Positions 7,749 to 16,910 of a stretch of 64,000 nt of DNA are shown here, one piece after another. The position numbers and the translations under genes are program-made. The notes beneath the pieces are model-generated. The model searched no databases. It was not told where the DNA came from and saw only the letters and a list, made by a program, of their open reading frames with translations. The stretch is taken from the NCBI RefSeq assembly GCF_022557175.1, contig NZ_CP092915.1:6696001-6760000 (forward strand). Reading direction: 5' to 3'. The DNA comes from Mycolicibacterium sp. YH-1. GTDB lineage: Bacteria; Actinomycetota; Actinomycetes; Mycobacteriales; Mycobacteriaceae. The stretch's first letter is position 1, and each line of letters begins with the position of its first letter.

Positions 7749-9740
7749 GTGACGCTTGAAGCCATCCGCTCCGGAATCGATCTGTCCTACGTCGACGAGG
7801 CGGCACGCCCGCAAGACGACCTGTTCGGCCACGTCAACGGCCGCTGGCTCAACGACTACGACATCCCCGCCGACCGCGCGACCGACGGTGCGTTCCGTCT
7901 GCTCGCCGACCGCGCCGAGGAACAGGTGCGTGATCTGATCGGTGAGGCGGCCGCGTCAGGCGGGGCCGCCGGCACGGACGAGCAGCGCGTCGGTGACCTG
8001 TTCGCGAGCTTCATGGACGAGGCCGCGGTCACGGCCGCCGGCGTGCGGCCATTGCTCGACGAGCTGGCCGCGGTGGATTCCGCCGCGGACCTCGTCAGCC
8101 TGGCCGCCGTGATGGGTGCGTTGCAGCGCGGCGGCATCGGCGGGGGCGCCGGTGTGTACGTCGACACCGACTCCAAGGACTCCACCCGCTACCTGCTGCA
8201 CCTCTCGCAGTCGGGCCTCGGGCTGCCCGACGAGTCCTACTACCGCGACCCCTCGCACGCCGAGATCCTGGCCGCCTACCCCGGCCACATCGCACGCATG
8301 CTCGGGCTGGTGTTCGGGCAGGAGCCGCAGCCAGGTGAGTGGGCGGCGACTGCCGAACGCATCGTCGCGTTGGAGACCGACCTGGCCGCGGCCCATTGGG
8401 ACGTGGTGAAGCGCCGCGACGCCGACCTGACCTACAACCTGCGCACGTTCGCCGATCTGCCGAATGAGGCGCCCGGCTTCGACTGGACCGGCTGGGTCGA
8501 CGCGTTGGGGACCACCGAGGGCACCGTCGCCGAGGTCGTGGTGCGCCAGCCCGACTTCCTGACCGCGTTCGCCGCGCTGTGGGCGCAGCGCGACATTGAG
8601 GACTGGAAGCGTTGGCTGCGGTGGCGGGTGATCAGTGGCCGCGCGGGGATGCTGACCGACGAGATCGTCGCCGAGAACTTCGACTTCTACGGCCGCACCC
8701 TGAGCGGCACCGAGGAGATCCGCGACCGGTGGAAGCGCGGCGTCTCACTCGTCGAGAACCTGATGGGCGACGCCGTCGGCAAGCTCTACGTCGAACGCCA
8801 CTTCCCGCCCGGAGCGAAGGCGCGGATGGACGAGCTGGTGGCCAACCTGCGCGAGGCCTATCGCGTCAGCATCAGCGATCTGGAGTGGATGACTCCCGAG
8901 ACACGGCAGCGCGCCCTCGCCAAGCTCGACAAGTTCACGCCCAAGATCGGGTATCCGGCGAAGTGGCGTGACTACTCGACACTGGTGATCGACCGCACCG
9001 ACCTGTACGGCAACTATCTGCGCGGTCAGGCCGTCGCCACCGACCGGGAACTGGCGAAGCTGGGCCAGCCGGTGGATCGCGATGAGTGGTTCATGACCCC
9101 GCAGACCGTCAACGCGTACTACAACCCCGGGATGAACGAGATTGTGTTTCCCGCGGCGATTCTGCAGCCCCCGTTCTTCGACGCCGAGGCCGACGACGCC
9201 GCGAACTACGGCGGTATCGGGGCCGTTATCGGACACGAGATCGGGCACGGCTTCGACGACCAGGGCGCCAAGTACGACGGCGACGGGAACCTCGTCGACT
9301 GGTGGACCGACAGCGACCGCGCCGAGTTCGGCGTCCGAACCAAGGCGCTGATCGAGCAGTACGACCACCTCGTGCCCCGCCAACTCGGTGAGGGCCAGCA
9401 CGTCAACGGCGCGTTCACCGTCGGGGAGAACATTGGCGATCTCGGCGGGCTGTCCATCGCCCTGCTGGCCTACGAGCTGTCACTGGGCGGCAAGGAGGCA
9501 CCCGTCATCGACGGCCTCACGGGCGCGCAACGGGTGTTCTTCGGCTGGGCTCAGGTGTGGCGCACCAAGTCCCGCGACGCGGAGGCGATTCGGCGGCTGG
9601 CCATCGACCCGCACTCGCCGCCGGAGTTCCGCTGCAACACCGTGATCCGCAACATCGACGCGTATTACGACGCGTTCGATGTCGACACGGCCGACGAGCT
9701 CTACCTGGAGCCCGCCGCGCGGGTACGCATCTGGAGCTAG
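7749..9740 (+). CDS. zmp1: Zinc metalloprotease Zmp1, peptidase family M13 (neprilysin-like)
   Basis: A protein of 663 residues, the same length as M. tuberculosis Zmp1. The zinc site is complete: H496-E497-x-x-H500 in VIGHEIGHGFDD and the third ligand E560 in GENIGDLGG. The substrate-binding segment NAYYNPGMNEIVFPA lies about 40 residues before it, and the M13 C-terminal PHSPPEFRCN motif is present. There is no signal peptide, as in Zmp1. Known homologues cleave peptides and affect phagosome maturation in pathogens; in a saprophyte the role is less clear. It starts with GTG and is transcribed divergently from the Rv0199-like gene across a 58-base gap. Confidence 0.96.
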   Translation: MTLEAIRSGIDLSYVDEAARPQDDLFGHVNGRWLNDYDIPADRATDGAFRLLADRAEEQVRDLIGEAAASGGAAGTDEQRVGDLFASFMDEAAVTAAGVRPLLDELAAVDSAADLVSLAAVMGALQRGGIGGGAGVYVDTDSKDSTRYLLHLSQSGLGLPDESYYRDPSHAEILAAYPGHIARMLGLVFGQEPQPGEWAATAERIVALETDLAAAHWDVVKRRDADLTYNLRTFADLPNEAPGFDWTGWVDALGTTEGTVAEVVVRQPDFLTAFAALWAQRDIEDWKRWLRWRVISGRAGMLTDEIVAENFDFYGRTLSGTEEIRDRWKRGVSLVENLMGDAVGKLYVERHFPPGAKARMDELVANLREAYRVSISDLEWMTPETRQRALAKLDKFTPKIGYPAKWRDYSTLVIDRTDLYGNYLRGQAVATDRELAKLGQPVDRDEWFMTPQTVNAYYNPGMNEIVFPAAILQPPFFDAEADDAANYGGIGAVIGHEIGHGFDDQGAKYDGDGNLVDWWTDSDRAEFGVRTKALIEQYDHLVPRQLGEGQHVNGAFTVGENIGDLGGLSIALLAYELSLGGKEAPVIDGLTGAQRVFFGWAQVWRTKSRDAEAIRRLAIDPHSPPEFRCNTVIRNIDAYYDAFDVDTADELYLEPAARVRIWS

Positions 9741-9764
9741 GCGCGGCTTAGCCAAACGCGGCGC

Positions 9765-10445
9765 CTAACCAACCAGACGGGGCGGTTTCTCGGAGGAGCC
9801 TGGACCCACGAGCCCGTGGGCGAACATGTCGTCGACCTGGTTCAAGATGACCGCCATCGCGTCGGCGTCCTCGACGAATCCCGAGTACAGGCCCACCCCC
9901 CACAGGATCGAGGCCAGCAGGCCCACCGTGGTGCGGACGTCGCTGTCCGGTGGAAGTTCACCGCGGCTGATCGCCGAGCGCACCATCGTGACGAACAAGT
10001 ACGCGGTACCCGCCGTCAGGGGCCCGCTGTCGCGGCCCACCTCCGGGCTGCGCGCCGCGTCGAGGTAGGTCCGGACCATGAACGCCATGATGGATCTGTC
10101 CTGGGAGTCGAGCCTGTGCATCGCGAAGATGAGCGCTCGGATTTGCGCGCGAATCGTCGGCTGCTCGAGGACCTCGCCGATAATCGCCTCAAGGGTGGCC
10201 ACGGTGTCCGCGACGACCTCGTCGTAGATCTCCTCGAGGCTGCTGAAGTGGTAGTAGACGCCGGTCACCGATAGCCCGGCCTGCTCGGCGACCATTCGCA
10301 CGCTGGTGGCCGAGTAGCCCCGCAGCCCGAACACGGTGCGGGCCGCGCGCAGAATCCAGGCGCGCGTCACCTCCGGATCCCTGCCTGCGGGCCTGCCGCG
10401 TTTCGGTTTACCCGGTCGCTTTCGTCTCGTTCCGTTTTCAGCCAT
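9765..10445 (-). CDS. TetR family transcriptional regulator
   Basis: A protein of 226 residues. ATG 10445 is preferred because AGGGG sits five bases upstream; a GTG at 10451 overlaps that site. A basic N-terminus (RRKRPGKPKRGRPAGRD) precedes the TetR DNA-binding domain at about residues 30-75 (TRAWILRAARTVFGLRGYSA, then GLSVTGVYYHFSSLEEIYDE). The C-terminal ligand domain is all-helical. It is convergent with zmp1 and lies downstream of the L,D-transpeptidase terminator, so it is probably transcribed alone. Its position corresponds to Rv0196 of M. tuberculosis. Ligand and targets are unknown. Confidence 0.9.
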   Translation of the reverse strand: MAENGTRRKRPGKPKRGRPAGRDPEVTRAWILRAARTVFGLRGYSATSVRMVAEQAGLSVTGVYYHFSSLEEIYDEVVADTVATLEAIIGEVLEQPTIRAQIRALIFAMHRLDSQDRSIMAFMVRTYLDAARSPEVGRDSGPLTAGTAYLFVTMVRSAISRGELPPDSDVRTTVGLLASILWGVGLYSGFVEDADAMAVILNQVDDMFAHGLVGPGSSEKPPRLVG

Positions 10446-10562
10446 GTCCACCCCTGCTCAAAGAATGCCACCAACTGGCGAAAGGAGCGAGGGGATTGGC
10501 ATGTGGCAAATTCTGCCCTGGAATGACGCCAGGGCTGACATCGCACAACATGGCAGACGAAA

Positions 10563-10603
10563 CGAGGTTGCCCCCGGAGTCTTGGACTCCGGGGGCAACC
10601 TCG
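10563..10603 (-). terminator. Strong intrinsic terminator of the L,D-transpeptidase gene
   Basis: Two perfectly complementary 19-base arms (10563-10581 and 10585-10603) are separated by a three-base loop. The stem core is CCCCCGGAGTC/GACTCCGGGGG. On the minus strand it lies about 20 bases after the transpeptidase stop and is followed by TTTCGTCT. It insulates the downstream TetR gene. Confidence 0.88.
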
Positions 10604-10623
10604 CTTGAGCTGGTGTGTGTCGG

Positions 10624-11640
10624 CTAGAACATCTGCCAGTCCGACGCACCGTCGGGCTTGTTGTAGAGCCCGACGGAGTTCTTGACGACGACGGGGTCGC
10701 CGCTGCCGAAGTTGTCGTAGAACCACTGCGCGTTGGCCGGGCTGAGGTTGATGCAGCCGTGGCTGACGTTGCGCTTGCCCTGATCGCCGACCGACCACGG
10801 CGCACTGTGCACGAAGATTCCGCTGTTATCGATCCGCACCGCGTCCTGGACCTTGAGCTTGTAGCCCTCGGCGGAGTCGACCGGCACACCGTATGTGGAC
10901 GAGTCCATCACCATGTCGGCAAACTTCTCCAGCACGTAGTAGGTGCCGTTGTGGGTCTCGTGCTTGCCGTCGGGCTTGCCCATCGACACGGGGAAGGTCT
11001 TCTCGAGCTCGCCGTTGCGCCGGATCTCCATCTGGTGGGTCTTATCGTCGATCGTGGCCACCAGGTAGTCACCGGTGCGGAAGCTGGACTTGGTGCCTCC
11101 CGCGTCGATGTTCACCGTCGTGTTGGCCGGCCAGAAGTCCTGCGGACGCCACCGCAGCTGCGTGTCGGTGACCCAGTAGAACCGACCAGCCACGGGCGGG
11201 CTCGACGTGATCCGAACGGCCTGCTCAGCAAGCGCCCGATCGGCGATCGGCCGTGCGAAGTTGATGTAGATCGGCTTGGCCACACCCACCATCGACCCGT
11301 TGACCGGGTTGAACGTCGGCGGCGAGAAAACCGGCTCACCGGTGTACGGCGTCGGGTTCTGGCCCGCGGGCGTACCTTCCGGGATCACCGCGGGCGCGCC
11401 GTACTGGTTCAGCGGCGCCGCCGGTTCAGTCGGGGGTGGCGGCGGAGCCGGTGGGTCCCAGGGCATCGGGAACGCCGGTGGCGGCGGTGGTGGGGCCGCC
11501 ACGACTGGTGGTGTGTCGACCACCGCCGGATCGGGGCCCACCTCCGGATCCGCCATCGCTGACGGGCTACCGACTACTCCACCGACCAGTCCAACCGCGA
11601 AGATCGCGGTGGCCAGTCTCCTCAACGTCCCTTGCGGCAT
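10624..11640 (-). CDS. L,D-transpeptidase (YkuD domain, Rv0192/LdtMt4-like)
   Basis: A protein of 338 residues. ATG 11640 is chosen for the GGAGGTGG site six bases upstream and the signal peptide that follows ([16 protein letters not shown], cleavage near AMADP). A Pro-rich linker (about 30-85) and an immunoglobulin-like domain (about 90-185, beginning near [14 protein letters not shown]) precede the YkuD catalytic domain (about 190-335). The catalytic motif is SHGCINLS with Cys296, with an upstream His in VHSAP. Such enzymes form 3-3 crosslinks in mycobacterial peptidoglycan or attach proteins to it. Location matches Rv0192. It is closed by a strong terminator. Confidence 0.94.
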   Translation of the reverse strand: MPQGTLRRLATAIFAVGLVGGVVGSPSAMADPEVGPDPAVVDTPPVVAAPPPPPPAFPMPWDPPAPPPPPTEPAAPLNQYGAPAVIPEGTPAGQNPTPYTGEPVFSPPTFNPVNGSMVGVAKPIYINFARPIADRALAEQAVRITSSPPVAGRFYWVTDTQLRWRPQDFWPANTTVNIDAGGTKSSFRTGDYLVATIDDKTHQMEIRRNGELEKTFPVSMGKPDGKHETHNGTYYVLEKFADMVMDSSTYGVPVDSAEGYKLKVQDAVRIDNSGIFVHSAPWSVGDQGKRNVSHGCINLSPANAQWFYDNFGSGDPVVVKNSVGLYNKPDGASDWQMF

Positions 11641-11682
11641 ACGCCACCTCCATAACCAAATCTGAAACCAGTGTGGCACAAC

Positions 11683-11730
11683 GCCAGGGCCTGGCCCTCG
11701 CGGCGATATCGGCCCGGCCTGGGCCCTGGC
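11683..11730 (-). terminator. Possible stem-loop downstream of ricR
   Basis: Nine-base arms GCCAGGGCC (11683-11691) and GGCCCTGGC (11722-11730) enclose a GC-rich 30-base loop that can pair further. It lies about 100 bases after the ricR stop and before the transpeptidase start. There is no clear T-run, so this is a weak candidate. Confidence 0.3.
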
Positions 11731-11831
11731 TCTTCCAAAAGTGCGCTGAACTGCAGTGTTAATCGCCGCGCGGGCCGACATCGTTACCTCCGTCTCCCCG
11801 GTGCGTGGACCGCCGTTACGGGGCGAGGGGA

Positions 11832-12140
11832 TCAGGACCGGACCAGCCTGGCAATCGCCGCCGACGCCTCAGCCAGCTTCTTGTCGGCCTCAGCGCCACC
11901 CTCAGCCACGGCATGGGTGACGCAGTGGCCGAGGTGCTCCTCGAGCAGGCCGAGCGCCACCGACTCCAGCGCACTCTTGACAGCGCTGATCTGCGTGAGG
12001 ACGTCGATGCAGTACTTGTCCTCGTCGATCATCTTGGCGACCCCGCGGACCTGGCCCTCGATACGCCGCATCCGCTTCGCGTAGTTCTCCTTGTTCGGCG
12101 AGTACCCGTGCGCGGCGGCAACCTCTGTCTCATCGGCCAT
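11832..12140 (-). CDS. ricR: Copper-sensing repressor, CsoR/RicR family (Rv0190-like)
   Basis: A protein of 102 residues with the three-helix CsoR fold and the Cu(I) ligand set C44, H69 and C73 (DKYCIDV, EEHLGHC). The DNA-contact helix region [11 protein letters not shown] is typical of the family. The start ATG follows the stop of the DUF305 gene after one base (TGATATG), with GGGAG upstream, so the two are co-translated. RicR in M. tuberculosis represses a copper-resistance regulon and its own gene until Cu(I) binds. A perfect RicR-type operator lies upstream of this operon at 12779-12795, so autoregulation is expected. Synteny next to ilvD also matches Rv0190. Confidence 0.93.
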   Translation of the reverse strand: MADETEVAAAHGYSPNKENYAKRMRRIEGQVRGVAKMIDEDKYCIDVLTQISAVKSALESVALGLLEEHLGHCVTHAVAEGGAEADKKLAEASAAIARLVRS

Positions 12141-12141
12141 A

Positions 12142-12762
12142 TCAGGCTCCCAACATCTGCTTCATCTGATCGATCTCGGTCTGCTGGGCGGTCACGATCT
12201 GCTTGGCGAGCGCCTTTGCATCCGTGTTCGCACCGTCGGCGATCTCGGTGTTGGCCATCGTGATGGCCCCTTCGTGATGGCCGATCATCGACTGCAACCA
12301 CAGCGTGTCGAACTCGGCACCCCGCAGCGTCTCCAGCTTCGCCATGGTGGGTCCGTCGACCATGCCGTCCATGGAGCCCATGTCATGTCCCGCATGAGGA
12401 TCTGGACTGGACTCTGTGGACTCGCCGCCCCGCCACTGCACGAGGAACACCTTCAGCGCCTCCATCTCGGGCTTCTGGGCCCCGGAGATGGCCGCCGCCA
12501 GTTCGACGAGGGCCGGGTCGGAGGAGCGTTCGGGCACCAGCGCCGACAGTTCGATCGCCTGCTGGTGGTGCGGGATCATGTCGGTCGCGAAAACCACGTC
12601 GGCATCGTTGAAATTCGCCCCCTGCGCTGCGGTGGACGTCTCGCTGTGGTGCGATTGGTCGGCGTGGCCGTCCGATGCGGGCGGGCTGGAACAGGCCGAC
12701 ACGAACAGTGCGGTGGCCAGCGCGGAGGTCAGGGCCACAACGCGGGCAGTCGTCAGCTTCAT
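12142..12762 (-). CDS. DUF305 lipoprotein, probable periplasmic copper-binding protein
   Basis: A protein of 206 residues. ATG 12762 gives a lipoprotein signal ([17 protein letters not shown]) with a lipobox Cys at residue 24. A His-rich linker ([13 protein letters not shown]) precedes the DUF305 domain. That domain has its two hallmark segments, [13 protein letters not shown] and [15 protein letters not shown], joined by a Met/His-rich insert ([13 protein letters not shown]). DUF305 proteins such as cyanobacterial CopM bind copper. Being first gene of an operon with ricR, under a RicR operator, it is most likely a copper-induced extracytoplasmic copper chelator; the induction is inferred. 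Other in-frame ATGs exist upstream (12780), but that one overlaps the operator. Confidence 0.9.
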   Translation of the reverse strand: MKLTTARVVALTSALATALFVSACSSPPASDGHADQSHHSETSTAAQGANFNDADVVFATDMIPHHQQAIELSALVPERSSDPALVELAAAISGAQKPEMEALKVFLVQWRGGESTESSPDPHAGHDMGSMDGMVDGPTMAKLETLRGAEFDTLWLQSMIGHHEGAITMANTEIADGANTDAKALAKQIVTAQQTEIDQMKQMLGA

Positions 12763-12778
12763 GCATCCATGGTACCTC

Positions 12779-12795
12779 ATACCCCTCAGGGGTAT
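12779..12795. promoter_or_regulatory. RicR operator (copper box) of the DUF305-ricR operon
   Basis: A perfect 17-base palindrome ATACCCCTCAGGGGTAT, containing TACCC-N5-GGGTA as described for mycobacterial RicR sites. It lies 16 bases upstream of the DUF305 start, where bound repressor would block the promoter. It also sits only 45 bases from the divergent ilvD start. Confidence 0.85.
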
Positions 12796-12805
12796 CGGAA
12801 TTGGT

Positions 12806-12834
12806 TTGGTGGGCTCACTGCTCAGGCGCATAAT
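12806..12834 (+). promoter_or_regulatory. Predicted promoter of ilvD, leaderless type
   Basis: TTGGTG (12806-12811) and CATAAT (12829-12834) are separated by 17 bases, and the -10 ends six bases before the ilvD ATG. Transcription would start at the A of ATG, and no ribosome-binding site is visible. A prediction from sequence only. Confidence 0.55.
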
Positions 12835-12840
12835 CGTCCA

Positions 12841-14544
12841 ATGCCCTCAGAAAGCACGCCCGATATCAAGCCCCGCAGCCGCGACGTCACCGATGGCCTC
12901 GAGAAGACCGCCGCTCGCGGCATGCTGCGCGCCGTCGGCATGACCGATGACGACTGGGTCAAGCCGCAAATCGGTGTCGGGTCGTCGTGGAATGAGATCA
13001 CCCCGTGCAATATGTCGCTGCAGCGCCTGGCGCAGGCGGTCAAGGGTGGTGTGCACGAGGCCGGCGGTTATCCGCTTGAGTTCGGCACCATCTCGGTCTC
13101 CGACGGTATCTCGATGGGCCACGAGGGCATGCACTTCTCGCTGGTGAGCCGCGAGGTCATCGCCGACAGCGTCGAGACCGTTGTGCAGGCCGAGCGCCTC
13201 GACGGCACGGTGCTGCTGGCGGGCTGCGACAAGTCGATTCCCGGCATGCTCATGGCCGCCGCCCGACTCAACCTGGCCTCGGTGTTCCTCTACAACGGGT
13301 CGATCATGCCGGGCGTCGCCAAGATGACCGACGGCACCGAGAGGGAAGTCACCATCATCGACGCCTTCGAGGCCGTCGGGGCCTGTTCCCGCGGGCTGAT
13401 GTCCCGGGAGGACGTCGACATCATCGAGCGCGCCATCTGCCCCGGCGAGGGCGCCTGCGGCGGCATGTACACCGCCAACACCATGGCATCGGCCGCCGAG
13501 GCGCTGGGCATGTCACTGCCGGGCAGCGCGTCCCCGGTGGCCATCGACAAGCGACGCGACGAGTATGCGCGCAAGTCCGGTGAGGCGGTGGTCGAGATGC
13601 TGCGCCGCGGTATCACCGCGCGCGACCTTCTCACCAAGGAGGCGTTCGAGAACGCCATCGCCGTCGTCATGGCATTCGGCGGTTCCACCAACGCGGTGCT
13701 GCACCTGCTGGCGATCGCCTGGGAGGCAGGGGTCAAGCTCACGCTCGAGGACTTCACGCGGGTCGGACGGAAGGTGCCGCACCTTGCTGACGTGAAGCCA
13801 TTCGGCCGACATGTGATGAAGGATGTCGACGAGATCGGTGGCGTCCCCGTCGTCATGAAGGCCCTGCTGGACACCGGTCTGCTGCACGGGGATTGCCTGA
13901 CGGTGACGGGTAAGACCATGGCCGAGAACCTGGCCCACATCGAGCCGCCGGACCCCGACGGCAAGGTGCTGCGGGCGATGAACAACCCGATCCACCCGAC
14001 AGGCGGCATCACGATCCTGCACGGCTCGCTGGCACCCGAGGGCGCCGTGGTGAAGTCGGCGGGCTTCGACTCCGACGTGTTCGAGGGCACCGCAAGGGTT
14101 TTCGAGCGCGAGCGGGCGGCACTCGACGCGCTCGAGGACGGCACCATCACGCACGGTGACGTCGTCGTCATCCGGTACGAGGGCCCCAAGGGCGGGCCGG
14201 GCATGCGCGAGATGCTCGCGATCACCGGCGCCATCAAGGGTGCGGGCCTGGGCAAGGACGTGCTGCTGATGACCGACGGCCGGTTCTCGGGCGGTACGAC
14301 GGGCCTCTGCGTCGGGCATATCGCTCCCGAGGCCGTCGACGGCGGCCCCATCGCGTTCCTGCGCGACGGTGACCGCATCCGCCTCGACGTCGGCAAGGGC
14401 ACCCTCGACGTGCTGGTCGACGTCGACGAGTTCGAGTCCCGCAAGGCCGGTTTCGAGCCGCTGCCGCCGGTCTACACCACCGGCGTCCTGGCCAAGTACA
14501 CGAAGCTGGTCGGCTCGGCGGCCACGGGCGCGGTCTGCAGCTAG
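12841..14544 (+). CDS. ilvD: Dihydroxy-acid dehydratase
   Basis: A protein of 567 residues starting at ATG 12841. It catalyses dehydration of 2,3-dihydroxy acids to 2-keto acids, the third step shared by valine, isoleucine and leucine synthesis. The IlvD/Edd signatures are clear: [16 protein letters not shown] (about residue 125) and the cluster-binding region [16 protein letters not shown] (about 200). Further conserved segments [10 protein letters not shown] and [11 protein letters not shown] lie in the C-terminal domain. Iron-sulfur dehydratases of this type are sensitive to copper, and the gene is transcribed divergently from the copper-responsive operon across only 78 bases. It is predicted to be leaderless. 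Confidence 0.96.
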   Translation: MPSESTPDIKPRSRDVTDGLEKTAARGMLRAVGMTDDDWVKPQIGVGSSWNEITPCNMSLQRLAQAVKGGVHEAGGYPLEFGTISVSDGISMGHEGMHFSLVSREVIADSVETVVQAERLDGTVLLAGCDKSIPGMLMAAARLNLASVFLYNGSIMPGVAKMTDGTEREVTIIDAFEAVGACSRGLMSREDVDIIERAICPGEGACGGMYTANTMASAAEALGMSLPGSASPVAIDKRRDEYARKSGEAVVEMLRRGITARDLLTKEAFENAIAVVMAFGGSTNAVLHLLAIAWEAGVKLTLEDFTRVGRKVPHLADVKPFGRHVMKDVDEIGGVPVVMKALLDTGLLHGDCLTVTGKTMAENLAHIEPPDPDGKVLRAMNNPIHPTGGITILHGSLAPEGAVVKSAGFDSDVFEGTARVFERERAALDALEDGTITHGDVVVIRYEGPKGGPGMREMLAITGAIKGAGLGKDVLLMTDGRFSGGTTGLCVGHIAPEAVDGGPIAFLRDGDRIRLDVGKGTLDVLVDVDEFESRKAGFEPLPPVYTTGVLAKYTKLVGSAATGAVCS

Positions 14545-14560
14545 TCGCGGGCCGCGCAGG

Positions 14561-15346
14561 TCAAGTGTGGCGGCGATACTGCGATGGGGTGACACCCACC
14601 CGGTTGCGGAATGTCGTGGCGAAGTGGCTCGGAGTGGAGAAGCCGGCCGCGGCGCTGACCTCGGTGATGGTCATCGTCGTGCCCGCCAGGAGCGTCTTGG
14701 CGTGCGCGATCCGTTGACCCAGCAGGTACTGGTATGGGGTGGCCCGGAAGGCCTCGGCGAAGGCCTTGATGAAAACGTTGGTCGACATGCCCGCCATCTG
14801 AGCCAAGGCAGCCAGGTTGATCGTGGAGTCGAAGCTGTCCGCGAGATACTCGCGCAATAGGGCTTGAGCGGCCGCGCTCAGCACGGTGGGCGAATCCGCC
14901 CGCTGCGTAGCGGATTGGGGGGCATAGCGGTCGCTGATGTGTATGCGCACAGTCTCTGTGAGCGATTCCTGGAGGATCCTCGCGGTGACGTCCTCGCGAT
15001 GGCGAACGTCGTTCATCCGTGAAACCAGTTGATATAGCAGTGGGTCCCGCTCGACCGTCGGTCGCAGTGGCCGCGAGCCGAGCGCACCAACCGATACGGT
15101 CAGTTGACAGTAGTTGGCGACGGTATTGCCACGAGCCTGCGCGGCACCACGGTGTTCGGCCGGCAGTACCCAGACATTGCCCGTTCGGGGCATCTCAATG
15201 CGTCTCGACGGAATGCGTTCGAGTTCGTATTCCTTAGCCCGTACCTGTCCGCCCAGATACACCATGAGGATGTGATCGGGTTGCAGAAAGAAGCAGTCCG
15301 CCGACCCGTTGAGTTCCTGGCTGACGAAATCGAACTCGATGCTCAC
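14561..15346 (-). CDS. AraC family transcriptional regulator
   Basis: A protein of 261 residues. The C-terminal 100 residues contain both AraC helix-turn-helix units: NLAALAQMAGMSTNVFIKAF and ITEVSAAAGFSTPSHFATTF, ending GVTPSQYRRH. The N-terminal domain (residues 1-150) is cupin-like (FFLQPDHILMVYLGG) and probably binds an effector. It is divergent from the hydrolase at 15685 across a 338-base control region and probably regulates it; this is inference from layout. It is convergent with ilvD with 16 bases between stops. M. tuberculosis has no equivalent at this spot as far as I recall. Confidence 0.9.
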   Translation of the reverse strand: MSIEFDFVSQELNGSADCFFLQPDHILMVYLGGQVRAKEYELERIPSRRIEMPRTGNVWVLPAEHRGAAQARGNTVANYCQLTVSVGALGSRPLRPTVERDPLLYQLVSRMNDVRHREDVTARILQESLTETVRIHISDRYAPQSATQRADSPTVLSAAAQALLREYLADSFDSTINLAALAQMAGMSTNVFIKAFAEAFRATPYQYLLGQRIAHAKTLLAGTTMTITEVSAAAGFSTPSHFATTFRNRVGVTPSQYRRHT

Positions 15347-15684
15347 GGAGTCCGCTCCGGGGACGCCGCGCTCGGCGACGAGGGTTGTGGGCGATCATTG
15401 CCCGGTGATCGTGTCATGTCCGCGCCCCGCTCCCGCCCAGCTCACTAGCTGACACCCCTTTGTACGCAGGGTTGTGTCCCACCGCAAATGCAGCCACCGC
15501 TGCGCAGAGGGGTTGGTGGACCTGGCCCGCAGGCCCCGATGCTCCACGGGGGATTCGGCAAATTCGGTGACTATTCGAAGGTGTCAACGGTCTGGGTGAC
15601 CTAGCGTCACACCGTCAAGTGGCGCGCACGGTGCCGTCGAATGGCCAACATCACTGGTTTGAAACAGCTTTCGCGGAGGAACAC
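15347..15684. promoter_or_regulatory. Divergent intergenic region between AraC regulator and hydrolase
   Basis: No credible gene lies in these 338 bases. It should hold both divergent promoters. One small inverted repeat, GTGAC-CTAGC-GTCAC at 15596-15610, lies 75 bases before the hydrolase start and is a possible operator. No terminator or RNA structure stands out. Confidence 0.4.
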
Positions 15685-16665
15685 ATGGCCGAACATGGCA
15701 ACTACACACCTGAGCGAGTCACCTTTCCCTCGCACGGCGAGAACGTCGTCGGTGTTCTGCACCGGCCTCACGGTGCAGGACCGTTCCCTGCGGTAGTCAT
15801 GTTGGGGCCCTACTCGTTCGAGAAGGAGCAAGCTCCAATCCACTACGCCACGAGATTGGCCGATGAGGGTTTCGTGGCCCTGGCCTTCGACCCGCGCACC
15901 GTCGGCGAGAGCAGCGGCACCCCTCGCCGGCTCGAGAACCCCAAGATGAAGAACGAGGATGCCGTATCGGCGATCGACTATCTGCTGACCCGCGATGACG
16001 TCGACGCTGCCCGCGTCTTCGGGGCCGGCGTCTGCCAGGGTGGCCCTGAGATGCTCGATATCGCCTCCTACGACGAGCGGATCAGGGCAGTCGCCGCAGT
16101 GACCGGCTACTACCGCGATCGGGAAACCGACTTGTTCATGATCGCCGCCGGCGTCAGCGAGAACCCATTCGACCCGGCGACCGCGCCTACGACCGAGCAG
16201 TTGGAGGCGTTGCTCGCGGCCAGACTCGAACGCGCACGCGCCGCCAAGGAGCGCTATGCGGAGACCGGCGAGGTTGTGTACCAGCCCCTGGTGTCACCTG
16301 ACCTCGGCGATCCGGTGGCCGGATCCGATGCCGGCCTGCCGGGTCCGCTGGTGTGGAGCTGGTATGGATCCTGGACGCTCAAGGGCTGGGAGAACCGCTA
16401 CGCCATCATGAGCGACCTCGACCACTTCGACTACACGACCGTGCCCGGTGTCGCCAAGCTCCAGAGACCAGCACTCGTCATCCATTCGGATACCTGCATG
16501 AACCCGGCATCAGCGCGACGGCACTTCGAGTCGATCCCCGCCCAGGACAAGAAGCTGATCTGGGAGAACGGGACCAACCACTTCCAGTACTACGACCAGC
16601 CCGACGTCGTGGACCGCACAGTCGGCCACATCTCTGACTGGTTCCGTCATCACATGCCATCCTGA
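15685..16665 (+). CDS. Alpha/beta hydrolase of dienelactone-hydrolase type
   Basis: A protein of 326 residues. ATG 15685 is selected over an upstream in-frame start because CGGAGGA lies six bases before it. The nucleophile elbow is GVCQGG with Cys117 in place of the usual serine, as in dienelactone hydrolases. The likely acid Asp is in IHSDTCMNP and the catalytic His is H299 in GTNHFQYYD. An early HG-containing turn (VVMLGPYSFEKEQ) precedes the elbow. There is no signal peptide, so it is cytosolic. The substrate is unknown. The divergent AraC regulator suggests substrate induction. Confidence 0.87.
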   Translation: MAEHGNYTPERVTFPSHGENVVGVLHRPHGAGPFPAVVMLGPYSFEKEQAPIHYATRLADEGFVALAFDPRTVGESSGTPRRLENPKMKNEDAVSAIDYLLTRDDVDAARVFGAGVCQGGPEMLDIASYDERIRAVAAVTGYYRDRETDLFMIAAGVSENPFDPATAPTTEQLEALLAARLERARAAKERYAETGEVVYQPLVSPDLGDPVAGSDAGLPGPLVWSWYGSWTLKGWENRYAIMSDLDHFDYTTVPGVAKLQRPALVIHSDTCMNPASARRHFESIPAQDKKLIWENGTNHFQYYDQPDVVDRTVGHISDWFRHHMPS

Positions 16666-16668
16666 CGG

Positions 16669-16908
16669 TCAACTGATCTCGGTCGTGGCCCAGTAGGCGT
16701 GACGGCCGCGGACGTCGACACGCGTGACTAACCCGCGCCGCTGGAGAACGAGAAGGTTCCGATAGACCGACTCGATGTGGGCAGTGTCGAACCCCGACTC
16801 ATGACTGCGTTGGCGCAGCTCCGATGTGGTGATTGGTCCGCCGTGCCGGAGCAGCCTCAGTAGGTGGTTCCTCAGAGCCGATGCGTCGCTGACCATTCCG
16901 TCGGGCAC
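16669..16908 (-). CDS. Small winged-helix DNA-binding protein
   Basis: A protein of 79 residues, nearly all one winged-helix domain: LRNHLLRLLRHGGPITTSEL, then the recognition helix region HIESVYRNLLVLQRRGLV and a wing RVDVRGRHAYW. The ESVYRNLLVLQ stretch is reminiscent of Fur-type N-terminal domains, but no metal-binding domain follows. Its start lies two bases from the stop of the 137-residue gene upstream, so both form an operon. It probably acts as a small transcription factor or antitoxin-like repressor; no target is evident. Confidence 0.7.
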   Translation of the reverse strand: MPDGMVSDASALRNHLLRLLRHGGPITTSELRQRSHESGFDTAHIESVYRNLLVLQRRGLVTRVDVRGRHAYWATTEIS

Positions 16909-16910
16909 TG

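Noticed and set aside
11641..11781. Longer L,D-transpeptidase start at 11781
   Set aside because: The added residues precede an obvious signal peptide, and ATG 11640 has GGAGGTGG at ideal spacing.
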